The notes beneath the pieces are model-generated. The model made no database searches. It saw nothing but the letters and a program-made list of their open reading frames with translations, and was not told the DNA's origin. This document shows, piece after piece, positions 36,068 to 44,407 of a stretch of DNA of 64,000 nt (the first letter of the stretch is position 1; each line of letters starts with the position of its first letter). Origin of the DNA: Cognatishimia sp. F0-27 (GTDB lineage: Bacteria > Pseudomonadota > Alphaproteobacteria > Rhodobacterales > Rhodobacteraceae); contig NZ_JAFMPQ010000003.1 of assembly GCF_020667845.1 (NCBI RefSeq), positions 1 through 64,000 of the forward strand. Reading direction: 5' to 3'. A program made the translations under genes and the position numbers.

Positions 36068-36379
36068 GCTTGTGTCGATGATCGGCACCGAGGGGCGGTT
36101 GCGCCAAGTTCAGGGCAGCGACACGACGCTCGTGGACTGGCCGCATCGCGCTCCGCGCTTCGAAGGCGAGGCGCGATCGCAATGGCCGGTGACGCACCAA
36201 GTGCCCTTTGCATGCGGGGCTGCGCGGGTCGTTGCGGGATTGTCAGGCTACCGCCGGCCCCGTGCGGCTCCCCCCGGTTTCGGTGTGGCGCGTGGCATGT
36301 CGGTGCGCCGCCGCGCAAAGACCGCGTTGCGCATCCATCCCATGGTGGCGGGGCCATTGCGGCACGGGGAGCGTGTGGG
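36068..36379. other. gene-free spacer between convergent genes
   Basis: No supported coding frame on either strand. It separates the 3' ends of the protease-RTX and FG-GAP-RTX genes. Confidence 0.45.
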
Positions 36380-39370
36380 TCACAGCAGGAAATCGTCCAC
36401 GGACACGGTTCCGTGGATAAGGATCTGGGCGTCGGCCCGTGCGTTGCCGGTGACGTCCATCGAGGCAATCGTGACGGTCTGTGAATCCTTGACAAGTGTT
36501 GTCAGGATCATCTCCCCAGCCGCGCCGGTAAAGCTGTCGCCGGCGTAGCGGAACCCCTGATTGCCCACATGAAACAGGTTGGCATCGGCCAGCGACAGGC
36601 TGATCACATCGCCCTCCGATGCATCAAAATCGCGGATCTGGTCGCGCTGCCATTCGCCGTCAGGGGAATCCGCGATCTCGCGCAGAACAAACGTGTCCGG
36701 CCCGAGGCCGCCTTCGAGCAGATCGGGCCCCGGCCCGCCATCGAGGAAATCGTCCCCCGGCCCGCCATAAAGGTGATCCCCGTCCGCCCCGCCATAGAGC
36801 CGGTCGCCATCCGCGCCGCCCCACAAACGGTCGTGCCCGGCACCACCGAACAGCCTGTCGCGGCCCTCGAGTCCAAAGATCCAGTCGTCGCCCCCACCGC
36901 CCTCGATCAGGTTGCCATGCAGGCGCGTGCCGTAGATCCCGTCGCCGAAATCGGACCCGATGGCGTATTCGATGTGCCGCAGCGTGTCGGTCTCACCCGC
37001 AACCGCGCCTGTTCCGTGCTCGAGGTTCAGCAAAACCCGCGCGCTGGACGTTGCATAGGTCACCGTGTCGAAATTCTCGGCCCCGTCGAGCGTGTCGCGG
37101 CCCGCGCCGCCGTCCAGCGTATCGCGGTGATGGCCGCCAAAGAGGCTGTCATCGCCAGCGCCCCCGGAGAGCATGTCCGCGCCGTCCTCGCCGCCAATCG
37201 TGTCGCGCCCCGCGCCGCCCTCGAGCGTGTCGTCCCCTCCGCGCCCGTGCAGGACATCATCTCCACCAAGGCCGAACAGGCGATTGCCGTGCAGATCGGT
37301 GCCGCGCAAGTCGTCATGGGATTGCGAGCCGGTGAGATGCTCAAGGTTGCGCAACACGTCGGTGCCGCCGCCGCCGGTTGCGGTGCCGGCCATGAGGTCG
37401 GCCAAGACGCCGATGAACCCGCTGGCGTAAGACACGGTGTCAAAGCCCGTCTCGCCGTCGATCGTGTCGTTTCCCGCGCCACCGTCGAGCCAGTCATCGT
37501 TTGGCCCGCCCCAGAGCGTGTCGCGGCCATCATTGCCAAACAGGCTGTCGAAACCCTCGCCGCCCTCGACGCTGTCGTCACCGATGCTGCCGTAAAGCCG
37601 GTCGTCCCCACCGAACCCTTCGACGGTGTCATTGCCACCCAGACCGTTCAGCGTGTCATTGCCGATATCGCCTTGTAGGAGATCGCCAGCGGGCCCACCG
37701 TTCTCGAGAATATCGAAGACGCTCACGGTTTTTAAATCAATCACACCGTCCAATGTTCCATCAGCGGCGTCGGCCACGGCCAGTTCGGCTGCTGTGATCA
37801 GGTATAGCTCGCCACTGTTGTCGCCACCGCCATCAGCGCTGGATGCACCAATAATCAGATCGTCCAGTCCGTCGCCATCCACGTCGCCAGCCGAGGCGAC
37901 TGAAGAACCGGCGTGGTCATAGTCTTCCCTCCCATTGAACTGGTAGGACGAGGATTGCGACGCGACGCTGTCCAGATAGATAACGCCATCCGTAGTTCCA
38001 TCGGCGGCATCTGCGGCAGCCAGGTCAGCGGCGGCAAGGAGATAAGCAGTGCCCCTGTTTTCACCTCCGCCATCGGCGCCGACTGCGCCAATGATCAGAT
38101 CGCTTCTGTCATCGCCATCCACATCGCCCGCCGACGCGACGGAGAGCCCTGCCGCGTCACCATCTTCCGCGCCGATGAATTGGTAGGAGGACGATTGCGG
38201 CGCAACATTGCGCCGATCAATCACGCCGTCGCGTGCGCCATCGCCAGCATCTGCAGCCGCCAGATCGGCGGCGATCACGAGATAGGCCTCGCCGCGATCG
38301 GTGCCGCCACCATCGGCCGCACGGGACCCGAGGATCAGGTCACCCTTGCCATCTCCATCGACATCGCCAGCCGGGGCAATAGCGAACCCACGGCCGTTGT
38401 CTTCAACTGACGGAATGAATTCATATGAGGTCGATTGCGATGCCGTATTGCTCAGATCGATGACCCCGTCCAAGGCTCCATCCGCTTGATCTGCTGCGGC
38501 CAGATCTTGCGAGGTCAACACATAGGCTTGATCGCGGCTGCGAAGAGCGATGAAGACATCGTCCTTTCCATCGCCGTCGATATCGCCGGCCGAGGCTACG
38601 ATAAACCCCGACTCGTCACGTTCAGCACCATTGAATTGGTAGGAAGTCGGTTGTGCAGCGATCCTTTTCAGATCAACGACTCCATCCGTGGACCCATCCG
38701 CAGCATCGGCGGTCGCCAAATCTGCGATGGTGACCAAGTAGGTCTCACCGCTCGCTTCGCCGCCGCCATCGGCATACCATGCACCGATGATCAGGTCTTC
38801 CTTGCCATCGCCATCCACGTCGCCTGCCGATGCGACAGAATCCCCGGTAAAGGGCTCAACCGGAGCGTCGTCGGACATTGTGCCATTGAGTTGATACGAA
38901 TTCGGCTGAGACGCAATGAGGTCCAAGCTGATCACACCGTCTGAAACGCCGTCCGCGGCATCTGCTGCAATGAGATCCGCGACTGCGACCAGATAGGCCT
39001 CGCCACCATATCGGTTGATGCCATCGGCAAAGGGCGCCCCTATGAGCAAATCTGCCCGACCATCGTCGTCCACGTCCCCTACTGAGGCGACCGAGGTGCC
39101 TACACCATCACCTACATTGCCGTTGAACCGATAAGACGCCGATAGTGCAGAAATGTTTCCCAGATCGATATTTCGATCTTCTATTCCATCGGCGACATCT
39201 GCGGCCGCCAGATCAGGGGCAGCAATCAGATAGACTGCGCCGTTGTAGGTCTGTCCCGCGTATTCTGCTCCGATGATCAGATCTTCACGGCCATCTCCGT
39301 CCACATCGCCTGCTGAAAAAGCGCTTCCGACGAAGTTCCACACCTCCTCACCGATAAACCGATAACCCAT
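36380..39370 (-). CDS. FG-GAP beta-propeller protein with RTX repeats
   Basis: 996 residues. Residues ~1-540 contain exactly seven FG-GAP blades, each with a Ca2+ loop of the form AGDVDGDGxxDLIIGA and linked by LAAADAADGxxDGVIDL segments, enough for one closed integrin-type propeller. Residues ~555-880 are RTX nonapeptides in several blocks. One is split by FDTVSYASGFIGVLADLMAGTA-type insertions, as in other alphaproteobacterial RTX proteins. The C-terminal ~110 residues (DQIRDFDASEGDVISL...DFLL) resemble the secretion domain of M10-type RTX proteins, and differ from the shared block of the other three. GGGAGG precedes the ATG. An FNR-type box lies 65 bases upstream. Likely exported adhesin or ligand-binding protein. 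Confidence 0.9.
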   Translation of the reverse strand: MGYRFIGEEVWNFVGSAFSAGDVDGDGREDLIIGAEYAGQTYNGAVYLIAAPDLAAADVADGIEDRNIDLGNISALSASYRFNGNVGDGVGTSVASVGDVDDDGRADLLIGAPFADGINRYGGEAYLVAVADLIAADAADGVSDGVISLDLIASQPNSYQLNGTMSDDAPVEPFTGDSVASAGDVDGDGKEDLIIGAWYADGGGEASGETYLVTIADLATADAADGSTDGVVDLKRIAAQPTSYQFNGAERDESGFIVASAGDIDGDGKDDVFIALRSRDQAYVLTSQDLAAADQADGALDGVIDLSNTASQSTSYEFIPSVEDNGRGFAIAPAGDVDGDGKGDLILGSRAADGGGTDRGEAYLVIAADLAAADAGDGARDGVIDRRNVAPQSSSYQFIGAEDGDAAGLSVASAGDVDGDDRSDLIIGAVGADGGGENRGTAYLLAAADLAAADAADGTTDGVIYLDSVASQSSSYQFNGREDYDHAGSSVASAGDVDGDGLDDLIIGASSADGGGDNSGELYLITAAELAVADAADGTLDGVIDLKTVSVFDILENGGPAGDLLQGDIGNDTLNGLGGNDTVEGFGGDDRLYGSIGDDSVEGGEGFDSLFGNDGRDTLWGGPNDDWLDGGAGNDTIDGETGFDTVSYASGFIGVLADLMAGTATGGGGTDVLRNLEHLTGSQSHDDLRGTDLHGNRLFGLGGDDVLHGRGGDDTLEGGAGRDTIGGEDGADMLSGGAGDDSLFGGHHRDTLDGGAGRDTLDGAENFDTVTYATSSARVLLNLEHGTGAVAGETDTLRHIEYAIGSDFGDGIYGTRLHGNLIEGGGGDDWIFGLEGRDRLFGGAGHDRLWGGADGDRLYGGADGDHLYGGPGDDFLDGGPGPDLLEGGLGPDTFVLREIADSPDGEWQRDQIRDFDASEGDVISLSLADANLFHVGNQGFRYAGDSFTGAAGEMILTTLVKDSQTVTIASMDVTGNARADAQILIHGTVSVDDFLL

Positions 39371-39434
39371 GGTATCCTCCCGATCCTGCTCGTGCGTCTG
39401 AGTGGAAGGCTATCACTTCTCAAAGATATTCTAT

Positions 39435-39448
39435 TTGACGCATATCAA
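39435..39448 (-). promoter_or_regulatory. FNR-type box before the FG-GAP-RTX gene
   Basis: TTGACGCATATCAA, one mismatch from TTGAT-N4-ATCAA and identical to the box at 24506. The centre lies 71 bases from the ATG, so a start point ~41 bases from the centre would leave a ~30-base leader with GGGAGG. The -10 (TAGCCT) is poor, as is usual for activator-dependent promoters. Confidence 0.65.
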
Positions 39449-39990
39449 TACACGACAGCACCGGCGGATGGCCGGATGGGGGCTGTCCGCGTGTTCATGG
39501 GCCTTGGGCCATGCCGGTTTTCAGTGATCCCACTTCCCGAGTCAGATCCCGGCACGCTGGCCCGAAGCCCGATGATCCCTCCGAGCAGGCGGGCGGAGCC
39601 TTGGGCGTGCGCGACGGTATCGCGCCTATCATCCATGATGAGACCCCGAGCTTGAAGCGCTGTCGGAGCATCACCCTGTGACCCGGTGTGGCGCCCCCAT
39701 ACCGGGCGATCATCGGATGCTCGGGACGTGCGCCCCCTGCGAGGCGACGCGATATGCCGAAAGGACCGGCGGTTGGCGGTGCCCGCAAACCGCCGGTATT
39801 ATGACTATGGTCTGATTGCGCCTTCCCCGGCGCAGGGCAGCCGACGCCAGCCGCCGCGCAGCTGTGGACCCGAGGGGAGGGGGCGGGCGCTGGCTCGCCT
39901 GTCATCCGGGTGCGCGTGAAAATCGCCAAGCCCGGTTGCGCTGGCCGTCTCGTCGAAACGGCCAATCAAACCGATGGCCGGGCCATCGAT
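39449..39990. other. gene-free stretch
   Basis: No convincing coding frame. It holds the upstream side of the FNR-type box and the 3' flank of the next minus-strand gene. Confidence 0.4.
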
Positions 39991-40668
39991 TTACGTGACG
40001 ATGCGCATGGCGTCGCAAAGCTCGGGGTGCATGATCCAGTTGCCGGGCTTCTGATCTTGGTCGGGATCGCCGCGATATCCGATCAGCGTGCCGCCATCCG
40101 ATCCGGTCGACGGCGCGGCGGCTTCATCCTGCGACAGATAGCCGGCGATCATGCGGCCAGCGCTGGCGAGTGCTCTGTTGGCGGATGTCCGGGACTTGTA
40201 GCTGCCGGCTTCCGCAACCTTGAGCTCGGTCAACCCGTCCGTTTCGGCGAGCGACAAGGCCATCAACATGGCGCGTTGCGGTCGCGTCAGGTTTGCCGAA
40301 TGGAGCGCTTCGACGTATTCGTCGGTGCTCGGCACAAGCGTCCCGGTGTGCGGATCCGTCTTGCGGTCTTCGGTCCTGCGGGCATCGCGCGCCTCGATGG
40401 CGGCATGCAATGCGGTGATCGCGGCCTCTTCGGTCTCGCCGGTTGCCTCGGCAATCAGACCGCGCGCCTGCGTCGGCGGCTTCGGGAACGCGCGGGCGAT
40501 ATATGTGCCTGCGAGACGTCCGGACTTGATCTGATAGCGGCCATACTCGCCGACCCGGATGGTCAGGGCGGCGTCTTTCTTGGTTTCCTTGGCCTTCGAC
40601 TTCTTGGATGCTGACTTGAATATGTCGCGGCCAGCTTGCGTTCGGTGTGTTGCGATTTGCTGTGTCAT
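39991..40668 (-). CDS. uncharacterised protein, possibly DNA-binding
   Basis: 225 residues beginning MTQQIATHRTQAGRDIFKSA, with GGAG 9 bases before the ATG. A Lys-rich N-terminus is followed by a small beta region (TIRVGEYGRYQIKSGRLAGTYIARAFPKPP) and a helical segment (RGLIAEATGETEEAAITALHAAIEARDARR). A second helical part (LTRPQRAMLMALSLAE...YKSRTSANRALASAGRMIAGYL) could be a winged-helix-like domain. I do not recognise the family. It precedes the cold-shock gene on the same strand in map order but is read after it. Confidence 0.65.
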   Translation of the reverse strand: MTQQIATHRTQAGRDIFKSASKKSKAKETKKDAALTIRVGEYGRYQIKSGRLAGTYIARAFPKPPTQARGLIAEATGETEEAAITALHAAIEARDARRTEDRKTDPHTGTLVPSTDEYVEALHSANLTRPQRAMLMALSLAETDGLTELKVAEAGSYKSRTSANRALASAGRMIAGYLSQDEAAAPSTGSDGGTLIGYRGDPDQDQKPGNWIMHPELCDAMRIVT

Positions 40669-40790
40669 CGGGCTCGTCTCCTGAGGGAACTGCGCATGGC
40701 TATTGCCTGAGCGGATAACGCTTCAGGCCAATCAGCCGCTACGGGCACAACGTTCAAACGCTGAAGAGCAGCCGGTTCCCTGGAGCAGAA

Positions 40791-40815
40791 GGGGGCGCTC
40801 ATGACGAGCGCCCCC
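40791..40815 (-). terminator. terminator of the cold-shock gene
   Basis: GGGGGCGCTC and GAGCGCCCCC form a perfect 10-bp stem with a 5-base loop, 9 bases past the stop codon of the cold-shock gene on the minus strand. TTCTGCTCC follows in the direction of transcription. Confidence 0.75.
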
Positions 40816-40824
40816 TTGCAAGGG

Positions 40825-41031
40825 TCAGGCGAGCGCGATGTTGGTTGCGCTTTCGCGGCCGTCGCGGCCAGCCTCGACATCGAAGGTGATCTTCTGGTCG
40901 TCGTTCAGGGATGTCATGCCCGCTCTCTCCAGTGCGGAGATATGCAAGAACACATCCTTCCCGCCCGTCTCCGGTGCGATGAAGCCGAACCCTTTGGAGG
41001 CGTTGAACCATTTCACTGTGCCATTGGCCAT
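40825..41031 (-). CDS. cold-shock protein, CspA family
   Basis: 68 residues forming one cold-shock domain. RNP1 is KGFGFIAPE and RNP2 is DVFLHISAL, opening with MANGTVKWFNASKGFGFI as usual for alphaproteobacterial Csp proteins. It binds single-stranded RNA and melts mRNA structure. AAGGAAGACTCAC precedes the ATG. The ~250 bases upstream to the next gene could hold the long leader typical of csp mRNAs. Whether it responds to cold or to stationary phase cannot be told. Confidence 0.95.
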   Translation of the reverse strand: MANGTVKWFNASKGFGFIAPETGGKDVFLHISALERAGMTSLNDDQKITFDVEAGRDGRESATNIALA

Positions 41032-41286
41032 GTGAGTCTTCCTTGTCTGATCGCTGCCCGCAACATGCGGCAGCCCGGCTTCTCACAACAGTGACGAGCG
41101 CTGTGAGCCGGTGAAGGAAAACAGAAGGTCGAATGAAAGTCAGTAGCTTAATATACGTGGTGACTGCGTGGGGCTGTTACAAGGCGCACGTGTCTGATTG
41201 CCAATGTTTCCTTTGCCAAGGGGCGGTCGATCCACTAAGGCTAACAGGCTGCCGGGCTCCCCGATGGCGCGCAAAGGAAAGCTCAA

Positions 41287-41421
41287 ATGTCGTTCAACGA
41301 CTTGGCAAAGAAAGAGGCCGCCCAGAAAAAGGCCTCGCAGGAAAAACAACAAAAAGACGCGAAACCGCAGGTCGCACCCAAACAAACACCCGAAGCGGAG
41401 ACAGGCTCCAGCGATCCCTAA
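41287..41421 (+). CDS. 44-residue hydrophilic protein
   Basis: A short frame with AAAGGAAAGC before the ATG encodes MSFNDLAKKEAAQKKASQEK and a Gln/Lys/Pro-rich tail ending GSSDP. The composition (Lys, Gln, Ala, Glu) is that of a real disordered small protein, and the frame is favoured over longer overlapping frames that read as Arg-rich nonsense. No family or function is recognised. Confidence 0.55.
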   Translation: MSFNDLAKKEAAQKKASQEKQQKDAKPQVAPKQTPEAETGSSDP

Positions 41422-41490
41422 CCGGGTCGAGGTCGAGGGCCGTGGCCGGGCATTGCGGCCTCGCTTGTATCCGGCGCAAGATCTTTGGCG

Positions 41491-41727
41491 TCATGAACGT
41501 CTCGACAGGTTGCCGCCAAGGATGATCTCGTTGATCAGTTTGGCGGCGGCTGCATGTTTGATCCGTTCGCTTTCGGGGCCTTGGGCATTTTCATGGTGCG
41601 TTGCCGCGTCGCGCAAGATGCCCACGATCTCGCGTTCCGGAACCAGACCGCGATCGAGAAGGGCAAGGAGGAGGGCCTCGCAAACCGAGAAGGCAGCCAT
41701 GCCTGCGGGGTCTCGTTGGTCTGGCAT
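41491..41727 (-). CDS. small uncharacterised helical protein
   Basis: 78 residues with AAGGACTGCCGCCG before the ATG. Two helices are predicted: VCEALLLALLDRGLVPEREIVGILRDAATHHENA and ERIKHAAAAKLINEIILGG (each described only in part). Small proteins with this 'LLLAL-x-D-xGL-x-EREI-x-G-x-L-x-DA' pattern are common in Rhodobacteraceae, of unknown function. It is divergent from the Crp/Fnr gene. Confidence 0.65.
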   Translation of the reverse strand: MPDQRDPAGMAAFSVCEALLLALLDRGLVPEREIVGILRDAATHHENAQGPESERIKHAAAAKLINEIILGGNLSRRS

Positions 41728-41878
41728 CGGCGGCAGTCCTTTTGCTTTGTCGCTTTGCGACGGGTGAGCGTATGATCGTCTCGACCACTCTCACACAAGG
41801 ACCGGCGGTCCTGGCTGATCGAAAGCAGTCTGGACACGGATGAGCACCCCGAGGCGCGGTCTGGTTCGCGAGGAAGCC

Positions 41879-42613
41879 ATGATGACCATCGAAGCCAGCC
41901 CGCTCACCCGGAAGCTTTCTGCATTTGTTGCCCTGTCCGAGACCGAGCTTGCGGTTCTCGAGCGTTTGCATCAGCGTAGAAAATCCTTCTGTGCCGGGCG
42001 CGATCTGGTCCATCAGGGCCAATCAGAGCAGGCCGCCTATATTCTGGCGGAAGGATGGGTTGTGTCCTACAAGATCCAGCCCGACGGCTCGCGGCAGATC
42101 GTGGACTTCCAGATACCGGGGGATTTTCTGGGGCTGCGCAGCGTGCTTTTGCATACGTCCGATCACGGGATCGAACCGATTGTCGATATCAAGGCTGTGG
42201 AAGTGCTGGTGAGCGATCTCCTTCAGGCCTTCGAAGAGACGCCGCGGCTGGCCACTGCCATTCTCTGGGCCGTGTCGCGCGATGAGGCGATGGTGGTTGA
42301 ACATCTGGTTGGCCTGGGGCGGCGCGATGCGGATGCGCGCATGGCGCATTTCCTTCTGGAACTTGGCGTGAGGCTTTCGCTCGTGGGTATGGGAAGCCGG
42401 CAAGGTTATGCCTGTCCGCTGACGCAATATCATCTGGCTGATGCCCTGGGGTTGAGCGCCATTCACGTCAACCGCGTCCTTCGCAGACTCCGCGAAGCCG
42501 GTTTTGTCACGTTCCGGAGCGGGCAGGTTACGTTCGATGACTATGAAGGACTGGTGGCCTTGGCGCATTTCGATCCCGCCTACCTCGATCAGACACGACC
42601 TCTATTGCCGTGA
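41879..42613 (+). CDS. Crp/Fnr-family transcriptional regulator
   Basis: About 244 residues. Residues ~20-130 form the cyclic-nucleotide-binding-like beta barrel (GRDLVHQGQSEQAAYILAEGW, QIVDFQIPGDFLGL). The C-terminal winged helix has the recognition helix in LADALGLSAIHVNRVLRRLRE. The N-terminus lacks the four Cys that hold the FNR iron-sulfur cluster (only one Cys is seen), so it is not FnrL itself. The recognition helix lacks the E..SR of FNR, so it probably does not bind the TTGAT boxes in this window. GCGAGGAAG supports the start at 41879 over an ATG at 41840. Confidence 0.9.
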   Translation: MMTIEASPLTRKLSAFVALSETELAVLERLHQRRKSFCAGRDLVHQGQSEQAAYILAEGWVVSYKIQPDGSRQIVDFQIPGDFLGLRSVLLHTSDHGIEPIVDIKAVEVLVSDLLQAFEETPRLATAILWAVSRDEAMVVEHLVGLGRRDADARMAHFLLELGVRLSLVGMGSRQGYACPLTQYHLADALGLSAIHVNRVLRRLREAGFVTFRSGQVTFDDYEGLVALAHFDPAYLDQTRPLLP

Positions 42614-42668
42614 GCCGGTCATGCGGGGGCAGACTGGGCGCTGTCCTCCTGCGGCACGTATAGCGGGA

Positions 42669-42869
42669 TTACATCAGGGCGCGGCTTGCTCGCGTGAGTG
42701 CGTGATAGGCCTCTTCGTCGCGGTCGGCCTCATGGGCCCTTTCTGCGGCCTCGTAGTGTTTGAGCGCAGTGGCCTTCTTCGGCCCCTCGGGGGCCTTGTC
42801 CCAAGCAGCCTTGACCGATGCCATCTGTTTCACGGTCTGGTTTTCTTCGGTTTGGTCGTCTTCAGTCAT
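42669..42869 (-). CDS. 66-residue acidic helical protein
   Basis: The start at 42869 (MTEDDQTEENQTV) has GGAAAGGGC upstream. The sequence is mainly helix-forming, with KAAWDKAPEGPKKATALKHYEAAERAH suggesting a helix-turn-helix hairpin. Its end lies 55 bases from the Crp/Fnr stop, convergent with it. It resembles small uncharacterised alphaproteobacterial proteins; function unknown. Confidence 0.6.
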   Translation of the reverse strand: MTEDDQTEENQTVKQMASVKAAWDKAPEGPKKATALKHYEAAERAHEADRDEEAYHALTRASRALM

Positions 42870-43039
42870 GAAATTGCCCTTTCCTGGACGGTTCGAGAGC
42901 CACGAGATGCGAGAGGAATGACTGTCTTTTGACACGCTGCGCGGGCCGCATATCTCTCAGCGACCCGGCAGCAAGTCGGCGCCGCACGCGGCGGACCAGT
43001 GCCGCCAACCGGATCGATCGCTTTTTGTCTTGGCGTGGG

Positions 43040-43456
43040 TTAGCCCGTCTGCCCCAGATAAAGGATCAACGCGAGACCCACGACGGCAACGAAGGTGATC
43101 GTTGTCCAGGAGAGCGCCAGTTTTGGAGCCGTGCCGGTGCCTGTTTCGGATGATTTCAAACCGTGCCGCGCCACGCGCTTCGGCAACAGGGACACCAGCT
43201 TTGCCGCTTTGCTCTCGCTGGCCTGCGCAAGCGCGGGAATGTCGGTAATCGCTTCAAAATGCCTCGTCAGCCGTGCCTGCGCGTCCTTGCGGCTCAGATG
43301 AGACAATGCGCCGGCTTCGGTCCAGGGCTCGAGATCAAGGCGCGCAAGCGCTGACAGAACCGTAACGGGTGCGCCGTTTCTGTCTTCCCCGACTTCCGCG
43401 AAGAGAAAGGCGTCGAAGTCGCTGCCATCTGGGTGAAGGACGTCTAGGACAGACAT
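43040..43456 (-). CDS. uncharacterised protein with C-terminal membrane anchor
   Basis: 138 residues from MSVLDVLHPDGSDFDAFLFAEVGEDRNG, with AAAGGAAACCC just before the ATG. The first ~95 residues are soluble and helical (ALSHLSRKDAQARLTRHFEAI). The last ~22 are one hydrophobic helix (TTITFVAVVGLALILYLGQ), so the protein is tail-anchored to the inner membrane. Function unknown. Confidence 0.72.
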   Translation of the reverse strand: MSVLDVLHPDGSDFDAFLFAEVGEDRNGAPVTVLSALARLDLEPWTEAGALSHLSRKDAQARLTRHFEAITDIPALAQASESKAAKLVSLLPKRVARHGLKSSETGTGTAPKLALSWTTITFVAVVGLALILYLGQTG

Positions 43457-43698
43457 GGGTTTCCTTTCGGCGTGAGACTGGGTCAGGGACTTGCAGGCGG
43501 GTGTCTGAAGCCACGGACCGGCGTTGTGCCTGATCCTGACAGCGTGCAAGCCGGCGGGCGCTAACCTCGATCAGCATTCAGCCCGGAATGTTCGGCTACT
43601 GTTCCCTCGACAGCCCTGCCGCGGCGCGGCTTTGCTTTCGGCGCCTGCCACGATGGCGGCCGCGAAAAGACCAGCCTTCTATTTGATGGAGAACCGGG

Positions 43699-43974
43699 AT
43701 GCTCACGCGTTCGACCAGATCAATGGTGACGTTTCTCAACGCCTTCAAGATTGGAGACAGCGAGCGGGAGTTTCCGCCCGGCGCTTATGAAATCCTAGTC
43801 GAAGAAGAGCGTCTCACGGGGCTGAGCTTCGAGGCGTATCGACGTATCGCGACATACCTGTTGATCCGGGGACGCGGGGCGAATGCGGGTCAGACGATGA
43901 TGCAAATGACCACACAGGAGGATCTGGAACGCGCACTTGCTCGCGATCGCGAGCCTCTCCGAGGTCACCAATGA
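43699..43974 (+). CDS. small uncharacterised protein
   Basis: 91 residues. The core FPPGAYEILVEEERLTGLSFEAYRRIATYLLI followed by a short charged tail is a recurring pattern in Rhodobacterales small proteins. It shares the PxGxYEI core with the product at 48002, suggesting a common fold. It starts just upstream of the next two plus-strand genes. Function unknown. Confidence 0.65.
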   Translation: MLTRSTRSMVTFLNAFKIGDSEREFPPGAYEILVEEERLTGLSFEAYRRIATYLLIRGRGANAGQTMMQMTTQEDLERALARDREPLRGHQ

Positions 43975-44010
43975 CAGCGAAGCGGCGCTTTCCCCGCTGG
44001 AGGACAAGAC

Positions 44011-44364
44011 ATGACAACACCTGAATGGCTGAAACCCGGTCTCTATGGCGCGCTCCTTGGTGCGGCCTTTGTCGGCATCGCGGGATTTTCCTGGGGCGGA
44101 TGGATGACAGGCGGCAGCGCGGAGGACATGGCCAACAAAATGGCGCAGGAGGAAGTGATCGCGGCTCTCGTGCCGCTCTGCCTCGACATGTCCCGCGCCG
44201 ATATTGACCGAATGGCCAAGCTGGCAACTATCCGCGAGGCCTCGTCGTTCAGGCGTCGCGACGCCGTCATGGAAACCGGCTGGGCAACGATGCCCGGATC
44301 GGATGGTCCGAACCGTGATCTGGCGCTGGCGTGCATCGACGGTCTCGATCTTGATGCTTCGTAA
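44011..44364 (+). CDS. uncharacterised membrane-anchored protein
   Basis: 117 residues. One N-terminal helix (GLYGALLGAAFVGIAGFSWGGWM) is followed by a soluble, mostly helical domain with two Cys (LVPLCLDM and LALACIDG). The pattern W-Mt-GGSAE, then AxxALVPLCxD, is known from many alphaproteobacterial hypothetical proteins. GGAGGACAAG precedes the ATG. The domain probably lies in the periplasm. Function unknown. Confidence 0.75.
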   Translation: MTTPEWLKPGLYGALLGAAFVGIAGFSWGGWMTGGSAEDMANKMAQEEVIAALVPLCLDMSRADIDRMAKLATIREASSFRRRDAVMETGWATMPGSDGPNRDLALACIDGLDLDAS

Positions 44365-44407
44365 TGCCCAGAACGCGCCGGCGGTTTCGGTCCGGGAGGG
44401 CATGCGC

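Noticed and set aside
33856-36495. 879-codon open frame on the minus strand
   Set aside because: Antisense of the protease-RTX gene; the repeats of the sense gene produce a pseudo-repetitive Val/Ile/Pro sequence.
41879-42613. Crp/Fnr-family gene as FnrL, the binder of the TTGAT boxes
   Set aside because: Lacks the four cluster Cys and the FNR-type recognition helix.
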